From positions 434,001 through 498,000 of the forward strand of contig JAQJZZ010000018.1 in the NCBI GenBank assembly GCA_030077755.1: a stretch of DNA of 64,000 bases, read 5' to 3'. Numbering within the stretch: position 1 is the first letter of the stretch; each line of letters starts with the position of its first letter. This DNA comes from Filosporella fistucella. Its lineage: Eukaryota; Ascomycota; Leotiomycetes; Helotiales. Under the pieces are notes generated by a model. It had not been told where the DNA came from. It ran no database searches and saw nothing but the letters and a program-made list of their open reading frames with translations. Position numbers and translations under genes: made by a program. This document shows, piece by piece, positions 1 through 12,930 of this stretch.

Positions 1-2412
1 AGGGGAGCTTCACGTTTGTGTTGCTGATGGTAGGATGGTCGTGGTGATAAAGATGGGATTCAGATCAGGGAATGGGTAGGTTAGGTTAGGTTAGGAAAGG
101 AATGGAATGGGAAACAAACAGAAACAGAGACAGAAATGTTATGAGTAAATGAATATTGAAAGTTTTAAATCAATTGACTGAAATGATGAGTGAGTAGATG
201 TGAGGGAGTGAGAAAAGAGTATTGTCAACTATATGGAAATTTTCTCTGCAAGTCATTTTTGGAATATTGAAAGTTATAAATTAAATAACCTAACTGAAAC
301 TATCTATAATAAAACTCAAATCGACAAGTATAAACCCTAATGTCAATCCCTTATCTTCTTAACGTATATTATCCATCTAATCCCCCTCCTCCCTTTCCTT
401 ACTTAGGTATACCCTCCAAAATCCAAACATCTCAAGATTATATATTCCTAATCAACAACCCAGAAATATCCCCCAAAAATCATCAAAAATAGCAAAGTCT
501 AGTCTTCCCCTCCAAGTAGAGCGACCTCAGAAAACCCTAAGGGATATTTGAAGATGGCAGAGGTAATATTATGTTATCCAAGAGTTGACTTGATCGTCTT
601 GTCAATAAGACTATGGAGCGATATTTGTATAGGTGATCTTTGTGATCTGGTTATATAATAGGTTTTTTGGATATATATATGACGTAGGAAGTGAGGAGGT
701 ATTGATAGGTACGATTAAGGGGAAGGGGATAAGGGAATAGGCATTAGAGCTATGGGGTTGATTGATATAATATCTTCTCATTGGATCCTTTCTTTAAATT
801 GTCGTCTTTGAATTATCTTCTTCAAATTATCCTCTTTGAATTATTTTGTTTAAATCCTCTTCTTAAATCCTCTTTTCCCCTCTTCTTCTTAAGTCTTTTA
901 TTATATGTATTATCCTCAATTATATCCTTAAATTTCCCTCTTAAAGCTTTTCTTGCAACTGTTTTCAAATCTAAACCCAGAATCCCTCCCTTTTTTTACA
1001 CTATTCGTATCGATATAAAATCCTAATTTCTTTTCTCTAAATTATCCTTTTCTCTTATTCTTCTTAATAAAAGACTTTATTCTAAATATTATTAAACCCT
1101 TTTCTTTTCAGATTCTCTCTACTTATTAATAATAAATCCTTCTCTTATTCCTATCTTAAATTAAATATACTTCAAAAATATACATCTCTCTTCTTAAGCG
1201 TGATTTTAATAATTTAATTAAAAGGAACCTATATATTATATTTCCAACTACCCTTAATCTTGAACCAAGTCATGCACTCTACTCTATCCCCCTCCCCCCT
1301 CTTTTTCAAAGACAAAACTCTACCTAATTCTTACGAAATAATATATCAAAATTTCATTCATCTCCTTCACCTTCAAGCTTCCATCTACCGTAGCTTTCTC
1401 CACATTCCCCAGCTCACCTCTTTCCAATTTCCCCCCTCTTGTCCAAACATTAGCAGAGATAGGTATACTTCCCTACCTAATAACAAACCCACCCTCCAAC
1501 AAGCCCGCCCAATCCCACCTCATATCCTTCTACTAATACTACCCACCATCCAAACCCCAATCCTAAACCCCGTATCCTTCCTCTTATCACCTCTCCACAC
1601 CCCATCTACAATCATAACCAAAAAAAATCCACCCCACCTCTTTCCACCCAATTCCCGATTCCCTCTCTTTCATTCCACCATCTCCATCTCATTCCCATTA
1701 AACATCTCTCTTCCATTCCATACCTACCCGCCATTATATCCTACCTATCTTATAAATCTCAGAATCTATAAACACCTCATATTCCACACCAAAATAACGG
1801 AACGGAGCGAAAATAGTACCCTACCCCGCTATCCTCGCCTATCTCCCGCCAGAGATAAGAGCGATAAGGAACCTGAACCAGAGCCTGAACCAGATAACAA
1901 AATGAGCGGAAATGAAAGGAATGGAACGACCCGATGACACCCGATGCGATGCGATGCGTTCCGCTCTCCGGCCGTCGCAAGTCAGGGCAAGACCGAGGTC
2001 TTGGCATTTCCCTCAAGGTACCTTTGGAGATGCACGTGATATTATTTTCTTCTAGACATGGAAATGGAGGTTGGTGAATTATTATTTGTTCAGGGCATGC
2101 GAGGAGAAATTGAGAAGTGGTTTGTAATTATTGAATTTGTATTTGTATTGATATGCATCGTTATCATATCTGCTTCGCTTGCATAAGTATGCCGTGCATC
2201 CATCCTGCAGCAAAGTCTCAGATGTGAGACCTGCAGCTTCATCATTCATCAACGCCTCGCGCTTCCTCTTTCCTTCTCTGCGTCTTACTACTGCAATTAC
2301 TCGCGGGATACCTCCCACGTTTCCCGCTATGATATAGATATACCGATTAAAGATCAATACTTAAGAATCAGTCGAGCCCTTATCCCCTCTCCTGCAACTA
2401 ATCAGCACATAC
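1..2412. other. AT-rich gene-poor stretch
   Basis: I see no gene I can support. The stretch is rich in A/T and in pyrimidine runs on the plus strand (about 780-1800), and the long frames there have no recognisable protein character. A short GGTTA-type repeat lies at about 78-98. The right end (about 2080-2400) is the 3' flank of the permease gene on the minus strand. Confidence 0.6.
78..98 (+). repeat. short GGTTA tandem repeat, telomere-like
   Basis: Three to four copies of the 5-base unit GGTTA stand in a row. Fungal telomeres normally use the hexamer TTAGGG, so this is a similar but not identical short repeat. It is too short to mark a chromosome end. Confidence 0.4.
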
Positions 2413-4270
2413 TCACTTCCCTTGCATCTCCGCATGCTCATGCCTCACCTCCAACTTCTCCTCATAATTCCCGATGACCCCATTATCTACCTCAACATTA
2501 AACACATCTACCTCGGTACTACTGAATTTCCTCGCGCTGACTCCACGTTCGAACAAGAGATCTAGTTCTGCGAAGGAGCGACCAGCTGGTTCAGGAAGTC
2601 GGAAATAGGTGTATATGATACAGCAGAAACAGATAGCTGCCCAGAAGAAACCGGCGTAGTTACCCCAGTCCCAAGCACCTGGGTTAAGCATGTAAGGAGT
2701 GAGAACGGAGCAGATTATACCAACGATATTGTAAAGATTTCGTCCCAGGACGACAGTCTTGATTTGGAGTCTGCGGGTAGACAATTCTGAGACGAGAGAG
2801 TAGCAAACAGTCCCTACTGAGAGTTGATAGAAGAGAGCCCAGATTAACATGATGGAACCGGTGGCGAGCGATCCTTGTTTTCTGTGTGAATCGGGAACGA
2901 GACCGAGGAAACCCATGATAAAAAGCATAGCGCAGAGACCGCAGAGACCGCCTAGGTAGAGAGTTCTACGACCGATACCCCATGACATGAGGAACCAAGC
3001 TCCGAAAACACCTGCCATGTTGATACCATATTGTCCAAGAGCAAAATCGTATGCTTTCGAGGTCTCGAGACCGGCTTGTTGAAGGAAATAGGTTGAATAG
3101 CCGGAGAAGGAGTTTCCTGACAAGTTTTGAATAGCCCAGACCATACAGACGATCTCAGTACGACGACGATCAGTACCGCGGAAGCAATCTAAGTATGATG
3201 CTCCTTTTGTGATCTTCTCTTCCAAAGCAGTGGTATGAACCATCATAGAAATTGTCTCGTCGGCGTCAAAATCGGTCTCTCGGTTCAAGCTGGTGAGACG
3301 AAGGAGAGCCTTCTTGGCATCTTCTGTTCTGCCTTTGCGAACCAGCCACCATGGACTTTCAGGTGCAAGGAGAACACCGATCAAAAGAGGGACGGGCCAC
3401 ATCCATTGTAGAGCATAAGGAATTCGATAAGCCCACTCGTCGGTTCTTGGTAACATGGATTTGATAACACCAATCCCAATGACTTGTCCTAGACCCCAGC
3501 AGAAGTTGACATATGTTGTAAGATATCCACGGAGAGCGACAGGGCAGACTTCGGAGGCGTATGTGATGGTAACTGGAAAATGTCAGTACATTATCCGCCC
3601 TCTTTGTCATTATACTTACGAGTTTGGAAAACACCCCATGGAATACCGCAGAGAATCTCAGCAATCTGAAGGTCAATGACATTCTTTGCAGTGAAGAAGA
3701 TGGCGGTAAATGCGATGACCAAGGTCAAGCAAGTCATAACTGTGTATCTATATCCGAATTTCTCCGACACGAAGCCGTTGATGAATAGACCGATGATTTC
3801 TCCAACATTGGCACCCTGATTTGTCAGAGTTGTTCGATAATGGTCCAAATCATACTCACATTGCTAAGACCAGCCTGCCACCTCGCAGGGACTTGATATG
3901 TGCCATCCGGTAGCATCTCTCCATATTTCTTGTTGAACTGAGGAAACGCATCTATCACCAGATTAGCCAAGCTCATGATATCCATCTCCCCACTTCGTTT
4001 GCATCTGCCAAGGTGATACTTACAGAAATTACTCAACAAACACACATCATACCCCTCCATAGCAATACAGGTCGAGATAAGCACACTCCACGCCACAGCC
4101 TTTGGATACAGCTTGATGCCTTGCCACAAGGTCATCTTGTGTTCCTTATCTGTCGCATTTTTCGCATTATGGATAACTTCGTTCATGGACTTTGTATGTG
4201 CTAGATCGTCCTGGGGTGGGAAATGCAGAGGCGCATTGTGGGTACCGATTTCATCTGTCTTGGGATCCAT
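2413..4270 (-). CDS. MFS sugar permease, maltose/alpha-glucoside type
   Basis: A proton-coupled sugar transporter of the major facilitator superfamily, plasma membrane. I join exons 4270-4024, 3951-3860, 3815-3620 and 3572-2413; phases agree and give 564 residues, the usual length for the family. Start is the ATG that opens a hydrophilic N-terminus (MDPKTDEIG). The joins restore signature family stretches: NFYAFPQFNKKYG across intron 1, GLSNGANVGE across intron 2 and GVFQTLTITYASEVCP across intron 3. The half-way loop carries PESPWWLVRKGR and the C-terminal half has PEPAGRSFAELDLLFE, the classical PETKG/sugar-transport C-terminal signature. Twelve membrane segments are expected. The maltose-permease assignment follows from these motifs; actual substrate cannot be told from sequence. 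It stands alone, with no sugar-metabolism neighbours. A GTGAGT overlaps the stop codon but the frame closes there. Confidence 0.9.
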
Positions 4271-7186
4271 GACTGCGGCGTTGTGGGTGGTTCTCCTTGT
4301 GATACTCTGTAATACTATGTGATATAGTATAGAGAATAGAAGTAGAGTTTGAGAGGAAGAGAAGAGGAAGAGGGGCGGAGAGAGGGAGGGAGAGAATGGA
4401 GACGGGGATGGAAATGGAAATGACAAGTCTGCAAGAGGGACCACTCACTCCTTATACTTGTACTCACCTTACCATCCCAACTCGCGCTCCCCGGGCGATT
4501 ATCCATCAACAGCGCGAGCGACCAAAGTTTTTCCCACTACGTAGACTTACGGACCCACCCCACTTACACTTGCCCCGAGATAGCAATCTCATTGCCGCTC
4601 TCCCGAAGTCAAATACTGAGCTGCAATTCCATGCAATCCTCGTCCACTTACAAAGCGTATCCCAGCTCTAGATTCTACTCATGTGCTTGAAGCAGCGAAT
4701 GTCTAGAGCAGAATGGGAATCGGCATTTGACGGGGATTCTGAGGTACAGAGTGCGGGGAAAGCACGGGGTGCGTGATGGAGAGATAGACCCGCCAAAAGC
4801 CGGTCTGGAGAAGAGGGGGAGGAGAGGGTGCCATTTCCTGTTTCGGAGTCGGACCGAAAAGGAAGGTTGGGAGTGCGCTGAGAATATCCTGTTCTGATGT
4901 GATGTGTTTGTGACACGAGAGAAAATGTGACTTTGAGGTTGGAGATGTGAAGCCTTGGAATCTCGGTAATGACCTTCCTATTGAAGTTAGAGGTCAGGTG
5001 ATGCGAGGATTTGAGAGTAATTGGCGAATCAGCGGCGCTGAGATAGTGATTATTAAAAATAAAAACGGGTACAGCGACGAATCACACATCTGCTTTTTAT
5101 GATATTTTCACTGCCGTTTCCTGGGCAAAGCTTCTTGCATCTTAACAATACTTCTGACGTTTATCTCCGACTTGGCTCTCAACGACATTGATGAATCTCA
5201 CGAGAATGCTCAACTACATTTCACCAGTCCACAACCTCATATGAATCTTACCACATTAAGACCTGGATCTTTGTGCTTCTCCAGATCGTTCTATTGTCTT
5301 CTCCATCTTTTTTCTCATGTCGAATGTCAAAAGTGTCAAAAGTGTCAATAACTCGCCTCAAATTCAAAACTCTATTCAAAACGGCGGTCCAGATTATGTA
5401 CCACTCCAACGTCCCGCCTTCATCTTCACGATATCACCTCCGCATTATTTGCAATAACCAGATTGAAACCTACCTAGCAACGTCCTCCCCGCCTCGCTCA
5501 GAATCTCCAAGTTCGATCGGGTATATTACCGCATTCAACATTTCCCGTTCTGACAGCCGTCCCCTCGCGGCCTTTTCTCCGCATTTCGTCTCTTACTTTT
5601 CCCCTTTCTCCACGTTCCTGACTCGGACTTCTGTCCCATTCTTCAAATCTGCATCCCTTCACCAATCAGCATACCTGTATAATCTACATCATATTGTAGT
5701 CGTGCAAAATACCCCATCTCTTCCTGTCAATCGATACCCTACCCTAGTTTCCCTTCTCAACCGTGGATTATTCCCCAGAAAATGAGTCAGTCTTCAGCCG
5801 CTATTCTTAAGCCTCATTGTTGAACAGGAGATGTTCGGCGAGAACCCCAGACGGATAGCTAGGATCCTATTTAGCTGGGGCACGGCCCGTGGTTCTGGAA
5901 TGTGTTCTAGAAATATTCTGGTGTAGGGAAGGTGTTGTTGACCTTACTTGCATCATCATCGTTGCCATTGCCGGACGCCTGACATGTTGAAAGCAATTTC
6001 AAGCAAGTGTTGCACCTGCTCATTTTGCTTTATATTTTGTTGCTCACACTACATCCTCCTGTTCTGAAGTCTATATTTTCATTCTAGCCCTTTGAAGCAT
6101 CAATACTTTGGTTACAATCTATTCTTTTCTCTGAGAAGCGTCGAGACTCCCCATGGTCTGGAGACAGTCATTGGACTTTCAATTGAATGCTCCATATCGG
6201 AATAATAATTTCTGCAATCTATCAAAAGGAGAACTTTTATTTCCAACCTCACTCTACCATCAATAACACGCGTGAAGTAGTCTCATAAGGGTACCTGAGT
6301 CATATAGTCGCAATGTCGCCTGCTCAACTATGGCTCTCAAAACACTTCCTTCTACTCTAGGCGTCATCGTCGCGAGGTCGTGACAGCAAACTATACTTGA
6401 AAGTCGACATGAAGCTTAATAGCTCTGTAGTGGGGAGTACTTCAAGTGTAAACAGTGTTTCTGCTTGCGCGTAGAAGTTTCGGTGTATTCCTGGATGCAA
6501 GTCTGGTGATAAATTTCACGTGATCATTAGTCGTTTCGTTTCGATGTCTCAGTTCTAAATTGCGAAATCTTGTATTTCACTAATCTTGTTTAGGATTGAA
6601 GACGAGTTATTGTTGTTGGCATCCTTAAAGTAGGCAGCCCACACTCTCAATCGAGGCACGTAAGAGACATTTCCAGCCTTGGCAAGTTGTGTCTTAAAGG
6701 TGTGTGGACATCTTATGGGTTCTAGACTCGAGCTTGGCGAATGACGACTTGTACCTCGTACCTGGAATCTTAATATTGTTTCCTTCTTCCCCAGATTTCA
6801 CTATCGCTGTTTAGAACATTAAGCTTCGATTTTGTACTCTCTACAAAGGCTCTCACTTTTGCATGGTCAAATGATGGCTTCGCAGTTATTTCTCCAGACG
6901 GGTCTGTGCTACGTTGTGCTGGGCTCAAGGAGTACATTCATGAATTCGTCCTTCTACTTTGATATGCATCTTCAATCACTTCAAGCTTGAATACCAACAA
7001 CTCGGCCAAGTATAAGACACAGGCCACGATCTCAGACAGGTTCACTCCAAACATGGATCGTCACTTCTATCTCCGAACCGCTCCATCTCTTCATCAAGTG
7101 TCAATACATTTCTAGTGGCCCTCGCCCAGTCTATAAGTAAGGTCAGACTTCGACCTTTCACGATTCCAGACAACCCATTTTCCAAG
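4271..7186. other. intergenic region between permease and secreted-protein gene
   Basis: 2.9 kb without a gene I can support. It begins with the permease promoter (purine-rich block at about 4320-4400 on the plus strand) and contains several mid-length frames, none with recognisable domains, good starts or consistent splice sites. It may hold a long 5' leader or a non-coding transcript, but nothing in the sequence shows it. Confidence 0.5.
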
Positions 7187-8242
7187 ATGAAGGCAATCAT
7201 CCTCTCCAGCCTTCTGGCAGTTTTTCTCCCCCTCCTAAGCCTCACACAAGCCGAATACGTACCAACTACAGTAGTATTCAGCTGCGTTACGAAATTAGGC
7301 CCCACCTTCAAACCAACGCCCACCACCACCACATCACGAGCCACAATATTCCAAACCCTCAAAACGACAATAACCGTCACACCAACGACCACAATATACC
7401 TATCTGCTACCTCCCAAGCAGCCACTGCCGTCATCACCATGACTATTGACAACGCCGTTGGCACATTAACAGTATTCACAGCCACTTCATCCACCCCAGC
7501 TGGTTTCCTTCCCCTCGCCACACTTCTCTCCAACAAAAGCCACTCTTACGCCGGACAAGCACGCGAACCCCCAATACTATCAAACACCCCTAGATCTGCT
7601 GTAACAACCATCCAGATTCAACAAAACACAGTAATCATCTCGCCCGCCTCATACCCAACCTCGGTCTTCTGCAAAGAGCTCATCAAGCAGAGGTCATACA
7701 CTAGTACCATCACCCGCACCGCTTCCATCACAATAACTATATCTGTCCTTCCATCCATCATCCCGACAACTACTCTCCTCTCCACAAGCACAGCAACAAA
7801 TACCATTTTCGCGAATACCGCTTCCGCAGTAGCTTACCCAGGCTGTCAGTCTGATAATCTTATCTCGCGGATAGGCGATAACTCCATTGATGGCGCATTT
7901 GCCGTTGCGCCTATGAGAATGAGTATCTCTCGCACACAAGTTGCGAGTGAATGCTGTAAGATATGTTTTGATACGGCCGGGTGTGCTGGGAGTGCGTTTT
8001 ATCAGGGGGCTTGCTATTTGTGGAGTGTACCTGAACCGGAGGGTGTGACGTGCGATCCGACGACGGCGAGAATTAATTTCCTATATGATAGTGGTAAGAT
8101 TACCCTTTCTTCCCGCCGGAAACTGTTCTTGAACCCTATATTTTGGAATAATGTTTATAAACGAGAGCTGATCTGGATGTGAACAGGTCCTACCGGCTTC
8201 ACGATTAGTAATGGCCCGTGTGGAAGGTATGGGATCGCTTGA
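7187..8242 (+). CDS. secreted Thr-rich protein with apple-like Cys domain
   Basis: Predicted extracellular or wall-associated protein of 320 residues. Exons 7187-8093 and 8187-8242; the phase-1 join makes the Gly of DSGPTGF. The ATG at 7187 is chosen because it opens a clean signal peptide (MKAIILSSLLAVFLPLLS, cleavage probably after TQA near residue 22). Residues about 25-215 are rich in Thr, Ser, Ile and Val with repeated T-I-T-x-T segments, a likely O-glycosylated stalk. Residues about 218-320 form a Cys-rich domain: YPGCQ, then ECCKICFDTAGCAGSAFYQG and ACYLW, which resembles fungal PAN/apple-like modules (CC-x2-C-x4-5-GC-x-A/G-x6-C). If intron 1 were retained the frame would read on to 8182 and lose the last Cys. 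Function unknown; adhesion or carbohydrate/protein binding is inference. Confidence 0.75.
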
Positions 8243-8550
8243 TGTGTTAGGGAACCCATTCGTGGGTTTATAGAGGATAGAGGGTTAGTGTCTAGTGGCT
8301 AGTGTGCTGGTTAATCATAATGCTACTACAACTTTAAGTCGCGAACTTCATATCCAAAATAAGTATATAAACTTGATAGAACTCACTTGAGCTATAGTAT
8401 AATTAGATATAATATTATAGCTATACTACCTTATCCCTAAAATAATTCCCACCTGCTACATAGCAGCCTCAAAGCATGGTTCTAGCCTAATTGCGCTAGC
8501 CCTGGAATGACCCTCACTTGCCATATAGTAACCATAAAGCATAGCCCAGC
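8243..8550. other. AT-rich spacer
   Basis: 3' flank of the secreted-protein gene followed by an AT-rich block (about 8330-8460) and the 3' end of the decayed 2EXR copy on the other strand. No gene seen. Confidence 0.6.
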
Positions 8551-10062
8551 TTATGCTGTCTTGAAGAGATCGACAAAGTGCGTAAATGCATCGTGTTCAA
8601 AACAATCGTGCATATGTCGGATGGCGGTTTCTCGTAGCATGTCGTCGTGGATGTGGGTGATCATTCTTTTGTATCTGTTATATGTGGTTCTGACTTCAAA
8701 CGTTATCTTTCGATCGAAAGCTACGGCGAAATCTTCGATGATTAAGAGAGCTTGTTCATATTCCACGTTTGGTCGGCGTGAATAGGAACGAGTCTTGCGG
8801 AGAGGATCGCAAACGTCGGAATTTGCATAGCGGAATAAGAATTTTGTTTTCTCTGATTTACTTCTTCGTGGCCCGGGAAATATCCACAAGAGTAGCGTAA
8901 GGAACCTCCAGGTATATCAAAACCTCCGCGCGATCCTTCTTGAACTTTCGGATATCACTCCAATTTTAAGCTCTACTAGCCCAGCCCTAAGAAGACTCTG
9001 CTCTATCGGGTGGCAGATGAAAGGATTAGGATAGCAGCAAGCTATACGTCCTTCAACCATGCAACAGCGATGGGACGCCTCCTCGTCATCTATATCACCT
9101 CCCATGTTATCGATACTTCATCTCCATGGTGCAAATCTCACAATTGATTTCGCGTATGCGAGCAGAGGAGGAAACATCTCACTCGGCATTTCTAGAGGAG
9201 CATTGCCTGTCACAAGATCACGCATCTCGTTGACGATCTCGTGAGTAAGACCGTCTGGAAATTCCGAATCAGAGTTGTCGTTCAGGCTGCTTTCGAACCA
9301 GTAGACGACATCATCACTACCAACTACTGCAAAAGAGATGCCCGCAAGGGTGCGCAGGAATATCATTGGCTCCAAGACGTCTTGTATATTGTGTCCCCAT
9401 GATCCATCATCCTGGAGCACATTATTTCTTGGGAAAATCAACATTTTCAGGTTCTTGGCCGAGCCTGTTCGAATCGTATTGTGTTCCTTTAAAATAACCA
9501 TAGAAAGCGAAATCCTGATGTTGACAGTTGTCGGCGTGTTCGGGCCAATATCTTGTACATTCGGTGAAGAATGTATTGTGGGCGTGAATGTAGGGTGATT
9601 CCTCCTCGTTGATTCGCTTATTTGTAGCTAACAGAGAAGGAGAAAGGCCATATTGGATTTTGCAGAGCATATTCATAGATCATTTGTCTGATCTCAAGAG
9701 GCATATCCTTGAGAAAAGAAAAAGCCTTGGCCGTAACATGAACGGGTACAATGTTGGTCGTACTTTGCGTGTCATCGGTCGTTGGAGGTGGGCATGTATA
9801 AGGTTACTGTTTTGGAACGTCAGAGTAAGCTCGGCTTTGAGCCTGGCAATTTCGCTGTTTGTCTTTTCCAGGTTGGAGGTGTTTTCTAGTGATAGGTTAG
9901 TTCTACACGGTATGTGCAATCAAGAAAAGTGTGTTTACCATTCCTAGCTGCGGGATTATCCGAAGAGTTGGGTTTTAAGGACTTGGGTTGCACAGAATTC
10001 TGCTCTATGTGAGGCAAGCTGTCTATTATATGCTCACCAGTCGACGATGGTTGTGACTCCAT
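8551..10062 (-). pseudogene. decayed 2EXR (F-box-like) gene, copy A
   Basis: A shattered paralogue of the intact 577-residue protein encoded at 16714-18447. Read 5' to 3' on the minus strand, pieces lie in order but in changing frames: an N-terminus from 10062 (MESQPSSTG) with a good intron (donor after PAARN, acceptor CACTAG) leading to a coiled coil (NTSNLEKTNSEIARLKAEL); then, in another frame near 9760-9630, FLKDMPLEIRQMIYEYAL, equal to FLEILPREIRQEVYKYIL of the intact gene; then TNKRINEEESPYIHAHNTFF in a third frame; then 9501-9118 with LAYAKSIVRFAPW (intact: LSYAQAFERYAPF); then NPFICHPIEQSLLRA (intact: NPFRLNDNSHPIEEALARA); then SDIRKFKKDRAEVLIYLE ending in a TAA; then 8889-8551 with LLIIEDFAVAFDRKITFEVR (intact: ILLLEDYADSFKREIPFTIR). 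At least four frame breaks and two stops interrupt it, too many for introns to explain all. Homology is strong by eye. Confidence 0.75.
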
Positions 10063-10995
10063 AATTATTTCACACTGAGAAGACAACCTTGAAGCAAGGA
10101 AGTTGAATTGAGTTGAGGCAAGCAATTGGAAGATCGGTGTAAGATGAAGCGGAGGTGGAGGTGGAAGAGACAAAGTTGGAAGTACTTGTAAACGTGTTGG
10201 TGGTTTATGTCGAGCTGGGTTCAGAAGATTATTTTATACCCCGAATACCTCTAGCTCGACAAAATGGTATCGAAAATTCGCAACTTAGTTTTGCATCTTG
10301 AACTCGTTCGCGAAAGCAACATGGATTTTTTCCGCTCCTCGACTGACAATTAAAAGAAAAGGGCGAGTCTTTACCAAATTTATCTTCAGCAAGAATCCAG
10401 CTATATAGCTCTCAGGCTTCCTCTTCTGCCTCTAAGACTTGAAATTGGATTCGGAAACCGAGTCGATACCAACATTAACAAGAGCTATATCGCTCCTAAT
10501 TTCTCATCATGCCTCGATGTCTTGATAGTTTTCAGATTTCAATCATTATATCTCCAAAAGCGGGGAAGTCGAGACTTGATCTTTGGGGAGACAAAATAGG
10601 ATAAAGTCTCTCACAAGACTCACAGCCTTCGTGTATTTGGCTATTACTGAACTGTATCAATTCAGCATTGGCAATTATCCCATATTGCTTTCAATTAGCT
10701 AAAGCTACAGATACTCAATCATTTCTCTATAAGATGGCTTGAGATGGCTGCAGCTTTGTCTTTGAAGCGAATGTGGGAACGTAGCAAGCCTAAATCTTGA
10801 CTCATTGTAAGTTTGCTTCATACAAATGGACTTTGTGCCGGTGGACTCAAGTTTTTGACTTCGTCCTATGATCAAGCCAATCTTTATACATAATATCACA
10901 GGATCTATTCAGTAATTCAGTTTGTGTAAACGTATATCCTCATATTCAAATCTGGCGCACAAGCTCGACGTCAAATTGATTGTCATTTTTGTGAC
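10063..10995. other. intergenic spacer between two decayed 2EXR copies
   Basis: Former promoter side of copy A and downstream side of copy B. No frame of protein-like character seen. Confidence 0.5.
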
Positions 10996-11652
10996 ATGAT
11001 ATTTTCAAGACTATGCATTCTCAGCGATATTGCCTGGTACATTAGAGCCCCAAACAGTTGGTTCCTCGTCTTTATCATCACCATAGTGAACATCGAATGG
11101 TATAGCGAGCCCCCAACTGCCGGTTCTTTGTTGAGCAATCGATGTAGAATTTCTGACCATACAGCACAGAAAAGGCTTTAGATTGACCTGTCTGTTGGTA
11201 TGCGGTATAGCAGGCGAGAGGTCGTATTTCATGTCACAGCCATAATTTTCCTGTACCGAGCGACACGTGCCAAAGATGGGATTGACAAAAGGAATCAGTA
11301 AATCTTGATCCGAATCTCTGCTGGGATCGATCTCAAGAAAACAAACGTATCTCCATTAACGAATCTGATCTTGTATTAGCCAATGGTTCCTAATTGACTT
11401 TGTCCCAGAAGTTCCTCTTGGAGATGCCGCGCTGTTGCAATGCACGAGCCAGCTCGGCCTGCAGGTGTTGGACTTTTTGATTTATGGAGATGATTTCTGT
11501 TGGGACGTCACCTACTTAAATTGGTCAGTTTGATATGAAAGGCGGGAATGCCAACTTTATCGTCGGCGTGCGTCTTTAGGAGGTTGGACTCTGGGTTTCC
11601 ATGAGGGTGGCTCGGTGGGGGCCTGCATACTTAGGGCGGGATCTTGATCCAT
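10996..11652 (-). pseudogene. decayed 2EXR (F-box-like) gene, copy B
   Basis: A second broken relative of the 2EXR family. From the ATG at 11652 a short exon (MDQDPALS) joins in phase to SDVPTEIISINQKVQHLQAE, a coiled coil that ends in a stop (FWDKVN). In a different frame follows FVFLRSIPAEIRIKIY, immediately cut by TGA, then FLLSIPSLARVA. This is the start of a 2EXR domain (family pattern: F-x-x-L-P-x-E-I-R-x-x-I-Y-x-x-x-L). Further on, KAFSVLYGQKFYID in one frame matches EASQILYGLNKFFI of the intact gene at 16.7-18.4 kb, while a longer open frame over the same bases (11232-11011) does not. Copies A and B share the order N-terminus, coiled coil, 2EXR. Truncated compared with copy A. Confidence 0.6.
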
Positions 11653-12930
11653 GGTTAACGCAAAACAAGGGTTTGTGTTTCAAAAACGGTATGAGGGGAG
11701 ATGAGGGTCAATGATGAGGTGAAAGGAGTACCAGGAAGAGTCAAGACCGTTATCAAAGATCAGATGTAGTTGTGATGGATTTAGTTGAAGTCGGACAGGA
11801 AGGAGCAATCTATGCCTTGCTTCAATTACCAAACCCGCACCAGTTGCCTTCAAACAAGTTTGTAATTTATCTCGTGTAATTCGGTGTGAATTTGTAAAAG
11901 AAACCCGAATTCCAAATCGTTTGAAGATAAATGTAAACTTTAGACGATGACTTTGACTTGTTATCTTGAACAAGAATCTTGACATACAAGTATTGGAAGA
12001 TGGGTTTTAATGAATAGACTATATTTGCTTGTATTGGAATGAAGTCTTTCTTCATGATTTAGCTGGGTATTTTAAGTCGACTATCATGGTTAGCACTCAA
12101 TGTGTGTCCTTCCCGCTTAAATTCATGTTCAATTCCTGCTTCTTATGGAGTTTAATTCGAATAATACTTTGAAAGAGCTCTGAGTGTCTAAATTTATACT
12201 TCTAAAACGAGTTGTTGCTCTGTTATATCACTCGCAAAGTTCAATGTAACTTCACCCAAAGCGAGTATAAACTCAACGGAAACCCAAATTCCTGTATGCT
12301 CACACGGCTGTATCAGCTTGGCATCATACCCGGATTGTAAGAAGTGTGTGAAGATGTCATATTGTTTATATCTATCCGTATTGACACTTGTCAGCCTGCT
12401 TTTCAAACTTTGTTAGGTCTACTTTGCCGGCTCTACTTTGCCCAAGTGTCGTTAAAAAAGGAGGAAGCTCACGTGATACGTACGAAGTCCATAAGGTGTC
12501 CCAGAGGGAAACATGGAGCATTGTATCAAGACAAGACACGGGACTTCACCAAAAGATGTTAAAAATAGTTTCTGATGGATCGAGAAGCAAAATACAACGT
12601 TTAGTACCAATGCCATGCACTGTCACACAAAGTTGTGCCCTTCCGCCTCCCCGACAACGCTTCCAAGTAACATCAAATATGAGATTTTGCGTAATCCGCT
12701 AGCAAAAGTTAAATAAAACACCAAAAAGATTACTATTCTGCTGTTAAACTATGTACAGAAATTTTGGTAGCCCTGAACTTTTGAAGTGATAAGACAGTGT
12801 AGGAGAGGTACTGCTGCATCCGAATCTGGAGAATACATGAACTATATGACAGAAGCCCTCAAGATCTTCTCCTTTAACACACAAGAGCATGGCGAAATCG
12901 AGTCTTTTCTCAAGATCCATTCGAGTCGCC
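11653..12930. other. intergenic stretch, nothing recognised
   Basis: About 1.3 kb between decayed copy B and the esterase stop. A 70-codon frame on the minus strand (12406-12194) has a plausible amino-acid mix but no recognisable motif, start context or partner exon, so I do not call it. Confidence 0.5.

Noticed and set aside
78..98. Chromosome-end telomere
   Set aside because: Only three to four imperfect 5-base units, with ordinary sequence on both sides.
1260..1937. 225-codon frame on the plus strand
   Set aside because: Pyrimidine-rich DNA gives Pro/Ser/Leu/Ile-rich nonsense; no domain, no splice logic, TTG start.
5273..5785. 170-codon frame on the plus strand
   Set aside because: No ATG at its start, Ser/Pro-rich, no motif or supporting splice sites.
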